Assembly: GCF_905220995.1 (NCBI RefSeq)
Contig: NZ_CAJNBJ010000002.1
Location: 310,001 to 374,000, forward strand
Direction of reading: 5' to 3'
Source: Nitrospira defluvii
Lineage (GTDB): Bacteria > Nitrospirota > Nitrospiria > Nitrospirales > Nitrospiraceae
DNA: 64,000 bases
Part shown: positions 1 to 9,430 of the stretch, one piece after another
Position numbering within the stretch: the first letter of the stretch is position 1
How the letters are laid out: each line of letters begins with the position of its first letter
The notes under the pieces: generated by a model
What the model was told of the DNA's origin: nothing
The model's input: the letters and a program-made list of their open reading frames with translations, nothing else
The model's database searches: none
Translations under genes and position numbers: made by a program

Positions 1-1
1 C

Positions 2-1015
2 GTGGCAGGGTCCAAACCGATACACCAGATGGTCAAACAGGATGCGCTGCGAGACGTCACCAATCGAAGGGATGAGTATCGTCGGCGAGTCCGGCTTCGA
101 CGAGAGCGCCTCTGGCTGCAAATGGAAGCCATGAAGGGAATGATCGCCCTGGCTGAAGGATTGGTGCGCGCGGCCACGGACCTCCTCCGCACCCGCTACA
201 AGCTGGATGCTGCAGCCGTGGATGCGATCAAGCAAGGTGCACGCGCCGCAGTCCCCAAGCCGGCGATCCGATCACTAAACCGCAGGTGGGATGAGGATGA
301 TATCTCCGCCGAAGCCTATCAAGAAGCCAGGCTCGGTCTTGAAATTCAGGCCCAACTCCGCTTGATTGAGAAGTACAAGAAACGCCTCGAAGTCTCGGAA
401 CGGGAATGGAAATCCATCAATGCTGCGCCCATGCAGGATCATGAGATCGGGCACATTTGGGGTATCCCTGCCGGCAGTCTGGCTGGTCGGAAGGTGAAGC
501 ATCTCCATCAGTACCTTCACGCCATTCAAACGAACTTGCAGAAGGCATCCCCCGAGGCCGTCCCGGCCACTGGAGCACTCGATCTCTGGAAAGAGACGCT
601 CGCTGTCTTGGGTGAACGGCCGGTCGAACGCTCGATTGCACACTATGACGGGCTTGAGCGAACCGAAGAAGCGTTGGTGGAAAAACTCCGGACATTTGCC
701 TGGGGCACCCTCGGGGAAGATCTGGAAGCGAAGTTCTGGCTATCACTCGTGCATGGTGCCAGTTCCAATGCCGTGCACTCGGAAAACACCCGGTCCGTCT
801 TCGGCTTGCAGCGTCTGCTGGCTGTGCTGTCGGAGATTGATTCCAGCCCTGACGCACTCGAAGAAGAACTGCTGGCTCGAACGGCCCCGGTCCCCAAGGA
901 GACCCAGGCACTGACCGATGAGACGACCCAGCCCAAGCCTGAAGAAATGGGACAAATGCAACAACATGTGCTGAATAGTTTCATCGGAGAATTGCACAAC
1001 GACCTCCAACGGTAG
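2..1015 (+). CDS. Hypothetical charged, helix-rich protein (possibly 5'-truncated)
   Basis: I do not recognise a family. The frame opens with a GTG at base 2, so no ribosome binding site is visible and the true start may lie upstream of the window. The visible 337 residues are rich in Arg, Glu, Lys and Gln. Residues 1-60 and 110-135 look like long amphipathic or coiled-coil helices, and the C-terminal 40 residues are acidic and Gln-rich. There is no signal peptide, membrane segment or catalytic motif, so the protein is probably cytoplasmic. It ends about 110 bases before the next gene and shows no clear operon partner. Real coding is likely from length and composition; function is unknown. 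Confidence 0.7.
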   Translation: MAGSKPIHQMVKQDALRDVTNRRDEYRRRVRLRRERLWLQMEAMKGMIALAEGLVRAATDLLRTRYKLDAAAVDAIKQGARAAVPKPAIRSLNRRWDEDDISAEAYQEARLGLEIQAQLRLIEKYKKRLEVSEREWKSINAAPMQDHEIGHIWGIPAGSLAGRKVKHLHQYLHAIQTNLQKASPEAVPATGALDLWKETLAVLGERPVERSIAHYDGLERTEEALVEKLRTFAWGTLGEDLEAKFWLSLVHGASSNAVHSENTRSVFGLQRLLAVLSEIDSSPDALEEELLARTAPVPKETQALTDETTQPKPEEMGQMQQHVLNSFIGELHNDLQR

Positions 1016-1127
1016 CGGATGTCCGTCAACAGATCCCGTACCGGTCCGCACATCGCGCGAGAGGAAGGCTGCAGCACCGCCTCAACATTTATTTTGCGTC
1101 CGGCTACTCACCCTGGGGTGAATTTTG

Positions 1128-1133
1128 TATAAT
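1128..1133 (+). promoter_or_regulatory. Consensus -10 box upstream of the exported OB-fold gene
   Basis: TATAAT lies 9 bases before the ATG at 1143. No good -35 hexamer sits 16-18 bases upstream. Transcription from this box would start near 1140, leaving almost no leader before 1143. Confidence 0.4.
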
Positions 1134-1142
1134 TTATCAAAC

Positions 1143-1580
1143 ATGCATACTTCTCATCGCACAAAGACGTTCCGGTCACGAGGAGGCATGCTGCGGCTCC
1201 TGACCTGGACGATTGCCTGCATACTCATGACCATGCCGGTCGGCCCCCTCTCTGCTGCCGCACTGGTCGAGGTCACGGAACTCCTCGCTCATCCCGACCA
1301 TTATGATCATCAGGTAGTCACTGTCAGCGGGCGCGTAACAAGTTTTCAGCTTGCAACCAATCGCGATGGGCAACCGGCATTCGGCTTCCTTCTGCAGGAC
1401 ACGGCAGGCACGGTAAAAGTTGTCGGACTTGGCAAAGCGGATGTACGGGAAGGCGACTATGTGGTCGTCGAAGGGGTGTTCAGTCGCTTGCGCCAGGCAG
1501 GCCGTGCCATCGTCTACAATGAAATCAAGGCCACATCGGTCCAGTCGATGACGAAGATGAATCCGGATTTGGTCGGCTGA
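1143..1580 (+). CDS. Exported OB-fold (tOB/CcmE-like) protein
   Basis: A 145-residue protein with a positively charged N-terminus, a hydrophobic stretch (about residues 17-37) and an Ala-rich cleavage region, so it is probably secreted to the periplasm. The mature part (about 40-135) shows the beta-strand pattern of small OB-fold proteins: a 'HPDHYDHQVVTVSGRV' start, a 'GFLLQDTAGTVKVVG' centre, then 'REGDYVVVEGVFS'. No enzymatic residues are evident; such domains usually bind ligands or partners. The start is uncertain. ATG 1143 directly follows a TATAAT box and would be nearly leaderless, whereas ATG 1188 has GAGGAGG only one base upstream, too close for normal use. It has no obvious operon partner. 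Confidence 0.65.
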   Translation: MHTSHRTKTFRSRGGMLRLLTWTIACILMTMPVGPLSAAALVEVTELLAHPDHYDHQVVTVSGRVTSFQLATNRDGQPAFGFLLQDTAGTVKVVGLGKADVREGDYVVVEGVFSRLRQAGRAIVYNEIKATSVQSMTKMNPDLVG

Positions 1581-1864
1581 TCACCTCGGTACGATCACTC
1601 CTTCAGCCACTCCTCACTCATTCCGCAGATCGATTCTTTTCACGCTCAGCTCCTAAACAGGCTCGGCCCTTCGCCTTTGACGACCTCCTCCTGAAACCAT
1701 CTTCTCTATCGGCCCAATACCCTGCCTGCATGGCCGAATCGACGTCGAGGATGTCGCATGGGATGGTGAAGCCGCTCGACTACCCACCAAAGACGGCCAC
1801 AGGACCAACCGTTCATGAAACCCTGGTGGAACGCGAACAGAGAGGGAGAACAACCGCGAGGGAC

Positions 1865-2437
1865 TTACCAATGACGGAAGGGGCCTGAGTCAAGATGCAC
1901 GAACTTGCCGCGTGGATAATAGCCGACACCGCCACAACCGAGCCGTAGCGCGACCTCCCGAAGAGTCCGCAACGGCACACCGGGGATTTGCACATCCACA
2001 GCCTGGCCGGACACGTGATAGCTGTGGCGCGCCGCACGAGTGCCCATTTTAATGAGTTGTTCGTTGTACTCGGGTGAGCGATAACCGGAAACAATATGGA
2101 TATCGCGTCGCCCCCCGATCCGCTTCTGTACGAGATTCACGAACTCGATGAGTTGGACATCCATCGTCCTCGACTCATTCGTATGGTGACAGCGCAGGAA
2201 ATAATTGAGCTCATTGAGCGCATCTTGATCATAGTCGCCGATCTCATTCCGGTACCTGATCGACAGGTGCTCATCCGTGTGCAGATTATACAAACGCACC
2301 TGCCCGTCCGGGAGTCGCGATGCCCAGGCCGCTGAAGGCAACACCAGCTTGGCCACCACCAAGGCCGCACCGGCGGTCACAGTGCGGAACAGACTCCGTC
2401 TCGTCCAGAGGGCCGGGGCTTGCACGGGCATCAACAC
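1865..2437 (-). CDS. Tat-exported DUF882/M15-type peptidase (YcbK-like)
   Basis: A 190-residue protein with a twin-arginine signal (TRRSLFR at about 13-19, then a hydrophobic stretch ending in an Ala-rich cleavage site). The mature part matches the DUF882/peptidase M15A fold. It has 'SGYRSPEYN', an 'HSYHVSGQAVDV' segment with the His and Asp ligands, and a C-terminal 'VHLDSG' HxD motif, which together form the zinc site of D,D-carboxypeptidase-like enzymes. In this family the role is periplasmic murein-peptide processing, though the substrate is often unproven. The gene stands alone, with about 290 bases on each side. The family call is strong; the substrate is inferred. Confidence 0.85.
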   Translation of the reverse strand: MLMPVQAPALWTRRSLFRTVTAGAALVVAKLVLPSAAWASRLPDGQVRLYNLHTDEHLSIRYRNEIGDYDQDALNELNYFLRCHHTNESRTMDVQLIEFVNLVQKRIGGRRDIHIVSGYRSPEYNEQLIKMGTRAARHSYHVSGQAVDVQIPGVPLRTLREVALRLGCGGVGYYPRGKFVHLDSGPFRHW

Positions 2438-2727
2438 ACTCCACGAAAGGATTTCTTCGCTCGCCTCACGACATTCACAGGACTGTGACCAGGCAACGCT
2501 GCCTTCCTGGTGCGTGTCACAGATGGCTCACGCGAATGACGAAACAGGACGGGCCGACAGATAACGGGCTGACGAGACCTCGGAAGGATCGAGCCAGCAG
2601 ATACTGGAAGATTCATTTTTTTAACAAATACCGACGCAACGGTCAACCAATTTAGCCCTGGCAACGGAGTGCTTGAGGCGACCCACCGGAACGACAGCAC
2701 GTTGGGGCAAGAGGACTGATGCGCCGG

Positions 2728-4140
2728 TCAATGCTCCGTCATCGACGCTCGCGGCGCCACACCGGGAAATCGACGTGCTTCGAGGCTTCGTTCCATTCCA
2801 TATTGGCGCAAGCGTCGATAGAGCGTCGAGCGACTGATCCCCAGCTCCTGAGCCGCTCGACTCAAGTTCCCCTGCGACAGCGTAAATGCCTTCAAGATCA
2901 GATCCGTCTCGATCCGTTGTTGGTTGACCTTCAGTGAGATCGAGCTGTCATCCCGGCGCATCGCCTGCCGCGGAACGTCCAGGTCCGCCGGCGTGACATG
3001 TGTCCCCTCCGCCATCACCACGGCGCGGCCGACACGATTGGACAACTCGCGCACATTGCCCGGCCACGAGTAGGCTTGCAGCGCCTCCTGCGCTTCTCGG
3101 GTGAAGCCGTACACACGTTTGTTGTAGCGTGACGCCGCGTGGCGCAGAAACGCCATGGCAATGAGTGAGACATCCTGACCACGCTCTCGTAGCGGTGGAA
3201 GATTAATGTGCACGACCCCGAGCCGATAATAGAGATCCTCGCGGAACGTTCCCTTCTCGATCGCTTCTTTGAGGTTCACATTCGTCGCCGCAATGATGCG
3301 GACATTCATCTCAATCGGCTGATGGCCGCCGACCCGCTCAAAGGTATGATCCTGCAGAAAGCGCAGCAACTTCACTTGCAGCGTGTGAGGCAATTCCCCG
3401 ACCTCGTCCAGAAACAGCGTCCCGCCTTGCGCAAACTCCACCTTGCCCTTCCTCTGCCCGACCGCGCCGGTAAACGCGCCTCGCTCGTACCCGAACAGTT
3501 CCGACTCGAGAAGACTTTCGGGGATCGCCCCGCAATTGATTGGGATAAACGGTCCCTGCCGACGAAGCCCCCGCTCATGGATCGCGCGCGCAGTCAGTTC
3601 CTTCCCGGTCCCGCTTTCGTCGGTGATCAGAATCGGCGCATCGTTCGTCGAGACTTTCCGAATCGCCTCATAGATACGATGGATACTGGGGCTGGTCCCG
3701 AGCATACCGCTGAATTCTTCCTGCCCAGCACCAACGGTCGCTTCCCGCGCTTCCTGTTCCAAATCAGCAATTCTGGCGACACGGTGAACCAGCTGCTTCA
3801 GCAGGGTCAAGTCCAGCGGCTTGGTCAGGATCTCGCACGCGCCGTGCTGAATGGCTTGTACCGCGAGACGTCTTTCGGTGATCGCCGTATACGCGATGAT
3901 TTTCCCCGTATGGCCGGCCTGGCGCAGGTCTTGAAGAGCTGCGATGCCTTCCTCGCCCGTTGAACTCGATGCAAGATCAAGATCCAGCAGAATGACCATC
4001 GGTGCCCGCTCGTGAATCTGGTTGACCGTATGCGCATTCCACCCGAACAGGCACACATCGCATTCATCCTCAAGCAGCGCACGCAAGGCAGAGGCGATTA
4101 ACTCATCTTGTTCCACCACACATACGATAGGTTTCGCCAC
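2728..4140 (-). CDS. NtrC-family sigma54-dependent response regulator
   Basis: A 470-residue three-domain regulator. The receiver (about 1-125) has phospho-acceptor Asp53 and Lys107. The AAA+ activator domain (about 145-385) carries the sigma54-contacting GAFTGA loop (221-226), Walker B 'FLDEVGEL' and the arginine-finger region. A Fis-type helix-turn-helix lies at about 425-455. It should activate sigma54 promoters after phosphorylation. The GTG start is well supported by AAGGAG seven bases upstream. In the Walker A motif the first glycine is replaced by Asp174 (DESGTGK, 174-180), which is unusual. No partner histidine kinase is adjacent; the closest response-type gene is the degenerate receiver upstream. 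It resembles PrsR-like regulators of surface-polymer systems, but I cannot prove that. Confidence 0.92.
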   Translation of the reverse strand: MAKPIVCVVEQDELIASALRALLEDECDVCLFGWNAHTVNQIHERAPMVILLDLDLASSSTGEEGIAALQDLRQAGHTGKIIAYTAITERRLAVQAIQHGACEILTKPLDLTLLKQLVHRVARIADLEQEAREATVGAGQEEFSGMLGTSPSIHRIYEAIRKVSTNDAPILITDESGTGKELTARAIHERGLRRQGPFIPINCGAIPESLLESELFGYERGAFTGAVGQRKGKVEFAQGGTLFLDEVGELPHTLQVKLLRFLQDHTFERVGGHQPIEMNVRIIAATNVNLKEAIEKGTFREDLYYRLGVVHINLPPLRERGQDVSLIAMAFLRHAASRYNKRVYGFTREAQEALQAYSWPGNVRELSNRVGRAVVMAEGTHVTPADLDVPRQAMRRDDSSISLKVNQQRIETDLILKAFTLSQGNLSRAAQELGISRSTLYRRLRQYGMERSLEARRFPGVAPRASMTEH

Positions 4141-4245
4141 GATTCGGCTCCTTTCAAAAGATGAGAGGGAGGACGCCGGTCCTGGGGCCCCCTGTTACAC
4201 AGCTTTCGAGTCAGGAATGCTGCTATGGATTGACGGGACGACGGG

Positions 4246-4635
4246 CTACGGAATCGTCTCTGGAGGATCGAGCGAGTCACACATAAACACGTCTGCGCCG
4301 AAGGCTTTCGCAAAGGCCGGAGCAGAGCCGACGCCCTTGGCGATCGACCGTTCCATCATCGCGATAATCGGCACTTGCGGGCAGGTCATTTTGAGGCGCG
4401 GGACGGTGGCCTGCAGAGGTGTGGACGCAGAGGAGAAGCCAACGACAATGAGGTCAGGGCGAAGCTCTTTCAGACTCTGTTCCAACGGATGAACCGTCGA
4501 GGTCATCGTGGCCTGGTAGCCGTGAAGGGCCAACCAGTCAGCGCACCGATACCCCTTCGTCACGTCGTCGTACACCACCGCAACCGTAGGCCGCTTCCCT
4601 ACTCGTACTCCATGTCTCCCATTCGGTTGCACCAT
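4246..4635 (-). CDS. Degenerate receiver-domain protein
   Basis: A 129-residue protein with the alternating hydrophobic-strand pattern of a CheY-like receiver: 'PTVAVVYDD', 'PDLIVVGF', 'VPIIAMM' and 'FGADVFMC'. The early acidic pair (DD) is kept. The strand-3 phospho-acceptor Asp is Gly, and the strand-5 Lys-Pro is absent, so ordinary phosphorylation is unlikely. It may act as a pseudo-receiver. The ATG at 4635 is preceded by GGGAGGG at good spacing. It lies about 105 bases upstream of the NtrC-type regulator on the same strand, suggesting co-transcription and possibly a joint pathway. Confidence 0.7.
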   Translation of the reverse strand: MVQPNGRHGVRVGKRPTVAVVYDDVTKGYRCADWLALHGYQATMTSTVHPLEQSLKELRPDLIVVGFSSASTPLQATVPRLKMTCPQVPIIAMMERSIAKGVGSAPAFAKAFGADVFMCDSLDPPETIP

Positions 4636-4658
4636 ACATCCCTCCCCTCCGGATCGAG

Positions 4659-4901
4659 TCACGTCACCTGCCCTACATCTGTGAGTTGCGTCAATCGACG
4701 CTCCATCTGCGGCCCCCACCAGGGAATATCCTGCAACATGGCGACGTCGACTGAACTCAGTTGAGCCACAATCTCCGGCCACCCCTGTCGAAACGCGCCG
4801 GTACGCGGGTCCACGCCAGACCGCTCAACAGTCCGACATTCACGCGCCGCCTCAAGCACAGCCAACAAGGTGGTCGCACCTGTGATCCACGGTTTCGGCA
4901 T
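4659..4901 (-). CDS. Small hypothetical protein
   Basis: An 80-residue frame with ATG at 4901, ending 23 bases before the degenerate receiver gene on the same strand. It contains a Trp-rich segment ('IPWWGPQMERRL') and no signal peptide or membrane helix. There is no clear ribosome binding site. The short gap and shared strand make a small operon gene plausible, but I cannot exclude a chance frame. No family recognised. Confidence 0.4.
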   Translation of the reverse strand: MPKPWITGATTLLAVLEAARECRTVERSGVDPRTGAFRQGWPEIVAQLSSVDVAMLQDIPWWGPQMERRLTQLTDVGQVT

Positions 4902-5340
4902 GAAGATGAGAATAGGCTTGAACGGAGGGGGGAGACTATCGCTGCTGAACCGATTTCTGTGTCACAAAACTACACGGTCCGTCGTCATGGTTGGCACGAC
5001 ATGGTCTAAGTCTCGCCAGCACCTTGGCAAGTTGCAGACACATTCGCTTGTCGCGTCATCGTCCGCGCTGCATTCAACGTGCCCTGTTCGGTCAACACTC
5101 ACAACCCGCAGGATGCGCAACACATTCGTCCGACAAGACTGCGGCGAGGTCCAGCGCAAAGATGCATGAGCGCTCACGTCTGCAAACTGGCGCGAGCCGA
5201 TGCACGCCCGTGTCCTAGAGGTGAACAGACATCCTTCCCCACCACCCCGAGCCTGCCAAGAGAGGGTCCTACTCCTGGTGGTGGGTTGAGTCGCTGAATG
5301 ACGCGAGAAGGCCGCTCTGGCGGAAATGTTTCGCATCTCG
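4902..5340. other. Intergenic stretch of about 440 bases
   Basis: No convincing gene on either strand; a 131-codon minus-strand frame here has atypical, low-complexity composition and no ribosome binding site. The only structure I see is the inverted repeat at 5238-5285 just downstream of the NarL-type gene. Promoters for the upstream minus-strand genes should lie in the left part. Confidence 0.5.
5238..5285. repeat. 9-bp inverted repeat, possible hairpin
   Basis: CCCACCACC (5238-5246) is perfectly complementary to GGTGGTGGG (5277-5285), with 30 bases between. It lies just beyond the stop of the minus-strand NarL-type gene. No T-run follows, so a classical intrinsic terminator is not supported. 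Confidence 0.35.
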
Positions 5341-5988
5341 TTAGACGACGAGTCCATGCTGCAACGCGTATCGGGTCAGTTCGGCATTGTTCTTGAGGCT
5401 CATCTTATCCAAGATCCTTGCGCGATAGGTGCTGATTGTCGTCACGCTGAGATGAATACTTTCGGCGATGTCACTGACGGTCTGCCCGGATGCGATCAAG
5501 CACAACACCTCATACTCACGATCAGAGAGACGCTCGTGAGGCAACTTGTCCACGCCCGTTCTCACCGTCAACGCCAGGGCTTCTCCCACCGAGGCACTGA
5601 CATATTGCCCTCCCGCCATCACCTTTTTCGCCGCATGCACCAATTCCTCCGGAGCACTTGCTTTGGTGAGGTACCCGGCAGCACCCGCTTTGAACATCCG
5701 GATGGCATATTGATCCTCGGGATGCATGCTCAGAATGAGAACCGGCAGGGTCGGCGCCAACTGCTTAAGTTCCTTCAACACTTCAGGGCCAGACCGCCCC
5801 GGCATGCTGATGTCCATGACGACGAGGTCATACGGCTGCTCGCGCACCTGATCCAACATCTCCTGGGCATTCCCACACTCGGCCATGCTGGCCCCCTCAA
5901 ACCCTTCCTCAAGGATGTCCTTCACCCCGCGCCGGAACGACGGATGATCGTCGACGACCAGAATTCGTACGGTGGTTGCTGTTCGCAT
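5341..5988 (-). CDS. NarL/FixJ-family response regulator
   Basis: About 215 residues. The N-terminal receiver has the acidic pair in 'VVDDHPSFR', phospho-acceptor Asp in 'LVVMDISMPG' and Lys in 'GYLTKAS'. The C-terminal LuxR-type HTH ('LSDREYEVLCLIASGQTVSDIAESIHL') covers about residues 145-210. It is a DNA-binding transcription factor controlled by phosphorylation. An ATG at 6000 is possible, but ATG 5988 has GGAG six bases upstream and is preferred. It lies 17-30 bases after the histidine kinase stop on the same strand, so the pair forms a two-component system. Targets cannot be read from the window. Confidence 0.9.
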   Translation of the reverse strand: MRTATTVRILVVDDHPSFRRGVKDILEEGFEGASMAECGNAQEMLDQVREQPYDLVVMDISMPGRSGPEVLKELKQLAPTLPVLILSMHPEDQYAIRMFKAGAAGYLTKASAPEELVHAAKKVMAGGQYVSASVGEALALTVRTGVDKLPHERLSDREYEVLCLIASGQTVSDIAESIHLSVTTISTYRARILDKMSLKNNAELTRYALQHGLVV

Positions 5989-6017
5989 CGTGCTCTCCAT
6001 CCTGTCACCATCCTTCC

Positions 6018-9000
6018 TTATCGAGGCAACTGCACGGCAATCGTCGTCCCGTTACCTTCTTGTGTTTCAATCTGGACGTCCCCCCCGAGAAGACCGGCAC
6101 GCTCCCGCATGCCCAGCAGGCCGAAGGATCTCGCATCGGTCAACCGATCCGAGGGAATCCCCCGCCCGTTGTCACGCACCCGCAGAACCAACCCCACGCC
6201 TTGGTCCTCCAAACACACGTGAACCTCGGTTGCCTGCGCATGCCGGGTGACGTTCGTCAGTGCCTCCTGGCAAATGCGAAAGACTGCCGTCGCCTGCTCC
6301 GGTTCGACCCGCAAGTCTTCGTGACTGACCATGCAGTGACAGACGATTCCCGTGCGGCGCTGAAAGTCACGGCACTGCCACTCGATCGCCGCGACCAATC
6401 CCAAATCGTCCAACACCCCGGGACGCAATTCAGCCACAATCCGTTGCACCGAGGTGATGGTACTGTCGACTTGCTCCTTCATTCCGCGAATTTTTTCATC
6501 GACTTTCGCCCGATCGCTCGGCATGAGGCGCTCGCCCAATAACCCGCCGAGGCGAGACAAATCGATCTTGAGACACGTCAACCCCACGCCCAATTCATCG
6601 TGCAATTCTCGCGCGATCCGCCCGCGCTCTTCCTCACGAATTCCCTCCATCCGTCCCGAGAGTTTGCGCAACCGGCGAAGGGAATCCTGCAACTGCGCCT
6701 CCGCCCGCTTCCGATCCGTGGTGTCTTTGAAGACCACAACTGCGCCCACGATCTCCCGCCGCTCCCACATAGGGGTACTGACATATTCCACGGGAAAGTT
6801 CGTGCCGTCTTGACGCCAAAACAGACCATCCACCTGCTCGCGGATCTCCCCGGCCGCAATCGTTTCCGCAATCGGGCAGCGCAATTCCCCGAACGGGCGC
6901 GCGCGAAGATCGGGAGGAAAGACGAACGCATGCATCGAGCGGCCGATCACCTGCTCCGCCTCCGCTCCGAACATTTTCGCCGCCGCCGGGTTCAGGAAAG
7001 TGAAACATCCGTCACGATCCACACCATAGATCCCTTCTCCCGCGGAATTCAGGACAACCTGATTGTGGTAATGTAACCGGTCCAACTGTTCTTCCGCCGA
7101 CTTTCGCTCGCTGATATCGCGCATGATCATGGTGAAAAACAGATCGGACTTTCCTTTCCACGAGGTCATGCTCAACTCCAACGGAAATTCCTCCGCCACT
7201 TTCCGTCGGCCCACGAGTTCCAGTGTCTTGCTTGTCAAATGGACCCGCTCCAGCAACCGTACCCGTTGGACATTACGCTCCAATTCCTCGTGATACCGCT
7301 CGGAAATGATCAACGTAACAGGTTGACCGATGATTTCGTCCGCCGAGTACCCGAAGATCGCCTCGGCGCCTTTATTCCAGAACGCCACCTTCATCAGCGC
7401 ATTCACCAATACGATGGCATCAGTCGTCGATTGCACAATGGACCGCAATCGCTCCTCACTGACCCGCAGCGCATCCTCTATCCGTCGACGCTCAGTGACA
7501 TCGCGAATAATCCCCAAGACACCGACAACCCGTCCCTGACGCATCTGCGGCGTACCCACGAATTCTCCGGTCACGTATCCGCCTTGTTTCGTGCTGATTT
7601 GCATCGAACAGGTCAAGGGGGTCCCCCGTTCCAATATCGCCTGCAGGACATCCTGACAAAATCCCGCATCATCTGGATGCAGCAGGGCGACGAGCGGCTC
7701 GCCGATCCACTGCGAACGTGACCAATTGGTCACCGTCTCAAATGCCGGATTCAGCGAGGTCATGGTCGCATCGGCTGACAGCGTAAAAATGATATCGCGC
7801 GCACCTTCCACCAGACTGCGGAAACGATACTCCGATTCAAACAACGCATCCTGAGCCCGCTTGAGCCACGTAATGTCATGAAAGACCAAAACGGCTCCGG
7901 ACAGCACCCCCGCGTCGTCTCTGATCGACCTCGCATTGATGCTGATCCAGCGACCGGGAACGCCCTGTGTAGCCCTCAGATAGGCCTCCAGCCAATCGAC
8001 CTTCTCTCCGCGCAGCGCGCGCGCCAACGGCCATTCCTCGCGGAGAAACGGTGTCACCGTGTCTCCATGAAAGAACTCATACCGCTCCGCCCACTCAGTC
8101 GGAGGGAGGAGGCCCGGAGCAAACCCGAGAATACTTTCCACAGCCGGATTCACGACAAGGAGCTTCCCTTCAGCGTCGGTGACCACTACGCCGTCCCCCA
8201 TGCTTCGCAGGACCGAGTTGACGATCCTGGTCTGCTCGTTCAGGGCCTGTTCCGATCGTTCCAACGCCCCTGCCCGTTCCCGCAGTGCTCGCTCCGCCTC
8301 CGCAATTCCGGCCGATTGCGTCCGGACGGCATCTTCATAGACACGCAGCAACTGTTCGGCCACGGCCAACCGCGACTGATAGCGTAGTTCGGCACTGTGC
8401 TCGGGAGACGCCGACGAAGTCGAGAGCACAGAATGCTCCGCAATCGCCTCAACCGGAGCAGCCTCGTCGAACGCCAGCAAGGATGTTTTGAGGCTGAGCG
8501 CGAGGGATTTGCAGAGGGCCGCGGCCTCACGAGGGACCGGAATCTTCGAAAACACAATGACCGCGAACAAATCACGGGAGGGCAGCATGCCTCCGAAACA
8601 CAGGACGGATTTAATACCGTATTTCCCGACAAAACCTTCCTGCATCGGCACATAGGGACTCCCGACCGCGTCGGGGACGTAAAAGACGTTGTACGTTTTC
8701 TCTTCCAAGTCCACGAGCCACTCACCCTCCGGAGTGACGTCGAACGCCGTCGACACGCCGAACTGATGCAGCAGCTGAGAAAACATCGGAAACTGTTTGA
8801 CGAAATCGGCGCTGACCATCGGGATTACCCGATACCGGTGCGACTGTTCCACATGGTTCCACGCCGATTCCTCACCGGCAGAGGCCACCAGTGTGAAACA
8901 CTTCATCTCAGGGAACGGGGCAATGCCGCCAAGCTTCTCCCGCGCTAGTTGCTGAGTTGTCGGATCGAGTCGGCTGTAGGAGGTGGTTTTGAAACAGCGG

Positions 9001-9170
9001 ACCAGCGCACACTCGCGAACCCCCGTTTCTTCGTTGCCGAGGTTGGTATAGAGATAGTTCACGGCCCGGGACGCCGCTTGCTGCAGAGAGCTGGACTGTT
9101 CACCCAACTGACGCAAGACAGCCGAGCATTCAGTCACTTCCAACAGCGAAAAGCGAGCCAGACTATACAC
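6018..9170 (-). CDS. Multi-PAS sensor histidine kinase (NarX/HisKA_3 type)
   Basis: A 1050-residue soluble kinase. Residues 1-270 form a sensory region of GAF-like character ('FVGKYGIKSVLCFGGMLPSRDLFAVIVFS'), followed by a coiled coil. Four PAS/PAC domains follow at roughly 315-445, 450-570, 575-700 and 705-830, each ending in 'DIT/DVT/DIS/DTT' and an ER/RK pair. The HisKA_3 dimerisation helix has the H-box 'RIARELHDELG' (His near 856), and a HATPase domain ends the protein ('DNGRGIP', 'GLLGMRERAGLLGG'). There is no transmembrane helix, so it senses a cytoplasmic signal. GTG start with GAGGG seven bases upstream. It is paired with the downstream NarL-type regulator. Confidence 0.92.
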   Translation of the reverse strand: MYSLARFSLLEVTECSAVLRQLGEQSSSLQQAASRAVNYLYTNLGNEETGVRECALVRCFKTTSYSRLDPTTQQLAREKLGGIAPFPEMKCFTLVASAGEESAWNHVEQSHRYRVIPMVSADFVKQFPMFSQLLHQFGVSTAFDVTPEGEWLVDLEEKTYNVFYVPDAVGSPYVPMQEGFVGKYGIKSVLCFGGMLPSRDLFAVIVFSKIPVPREAAALCKSLALSLKTSLLAFDEAAPVEAIAEHSVLSTSSASPEHSAELRYQSRLAVAEQLLRVYEDAVRTQSAGIAEAERALRERAGALERSEQALNEQTRIVNSVLRSMGDGVVVTDAEGKLLVVNPAVESILGFAPGLLPPTEWAERYEFFHGDTVTPFLREEWPLARALRGEKVDWLEAYLRATQGVPGRWISINARSIRDDAGVLSGAVLVFHDITWLKRAQDALFESEYRFRSLVEGARDIIFTLSADATMTSLNPAFETVTNWSRSQWIGEPLVALLHPDDAGFCQDVLQAILERGTPLTCSMQISTKQGGYVTGEFVGTPQMRQGRVVGVLGIIRDVTERRRIEDALRVSEERLRSIVQSTTDAIVLVNALMKVAFWNKGAEAIFGYSADEIIGQPVTLIISERYHEELERNVQRVRLLERVHLTSKTLELVGRRKVAEEFPLELSMTSWKGKSDLFFTMIMRDISERKSAEEQLDRLHYHNQVVLNSAGEGIYGVDRDGCFTFLNPAAAKMFGAEAEQVIGRSMHAFVFPPDLRARPFGELRCPIAETIAAGEIREQVDGLFWRQDGTNFPVEYVSTPMWERREIVGAVVVFKDTTDRKRAEAQLQDSLRRLRKLSGRMEGIREEERGRIARELHDELGVGLTCLKIDLSRLGGLLGERLMPSDRAKVDEKIRGMKEQVDSTITSVQRIVAELRPGVLDDLGLVAAIEWQCRDFQRRTGIVCHCMVSHEDLRVEPEQATAVFRICQEALTNVTRHAQATEVHVCLEDQGVGLVLRVRDNGRGIPSDRLTDARSFGLLGMRERAGLLGGDVQIETQEGNGTTIAVQLPR

Positions 9171-9430
9171 AGGCGGGCCCTCAGGTGAACGATGGGGGAT
9201 GACGTGATCAACGCGCCACCGGGTGACGCGCGTCTGGGGATGCCGGATCGAGCGGGGAAGCGCGTACCTGCAGCACAGTGCCTTGCAACGCGAGGCGAGG
9301 AACGACTATTCACGCGAGTCTAGTGAAGGGGGCCGGCCTTGTCAAGTTGTGCGCTCGGACAGAAACCGGGTCGGTTCTCCGGAACGAATCTGCTCGTCCG
9401 CAGCATCGACATGAGGAGGGTTGAGTATCG

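Noticed and set aside
4962-5357. 131-codon minus-strand frame in the 4.9-5.3 kb gap
   Set aside because: Composition is low-complexity, the frame overlaps the NarL-type gene end, and no start signal or family pattern is seen.
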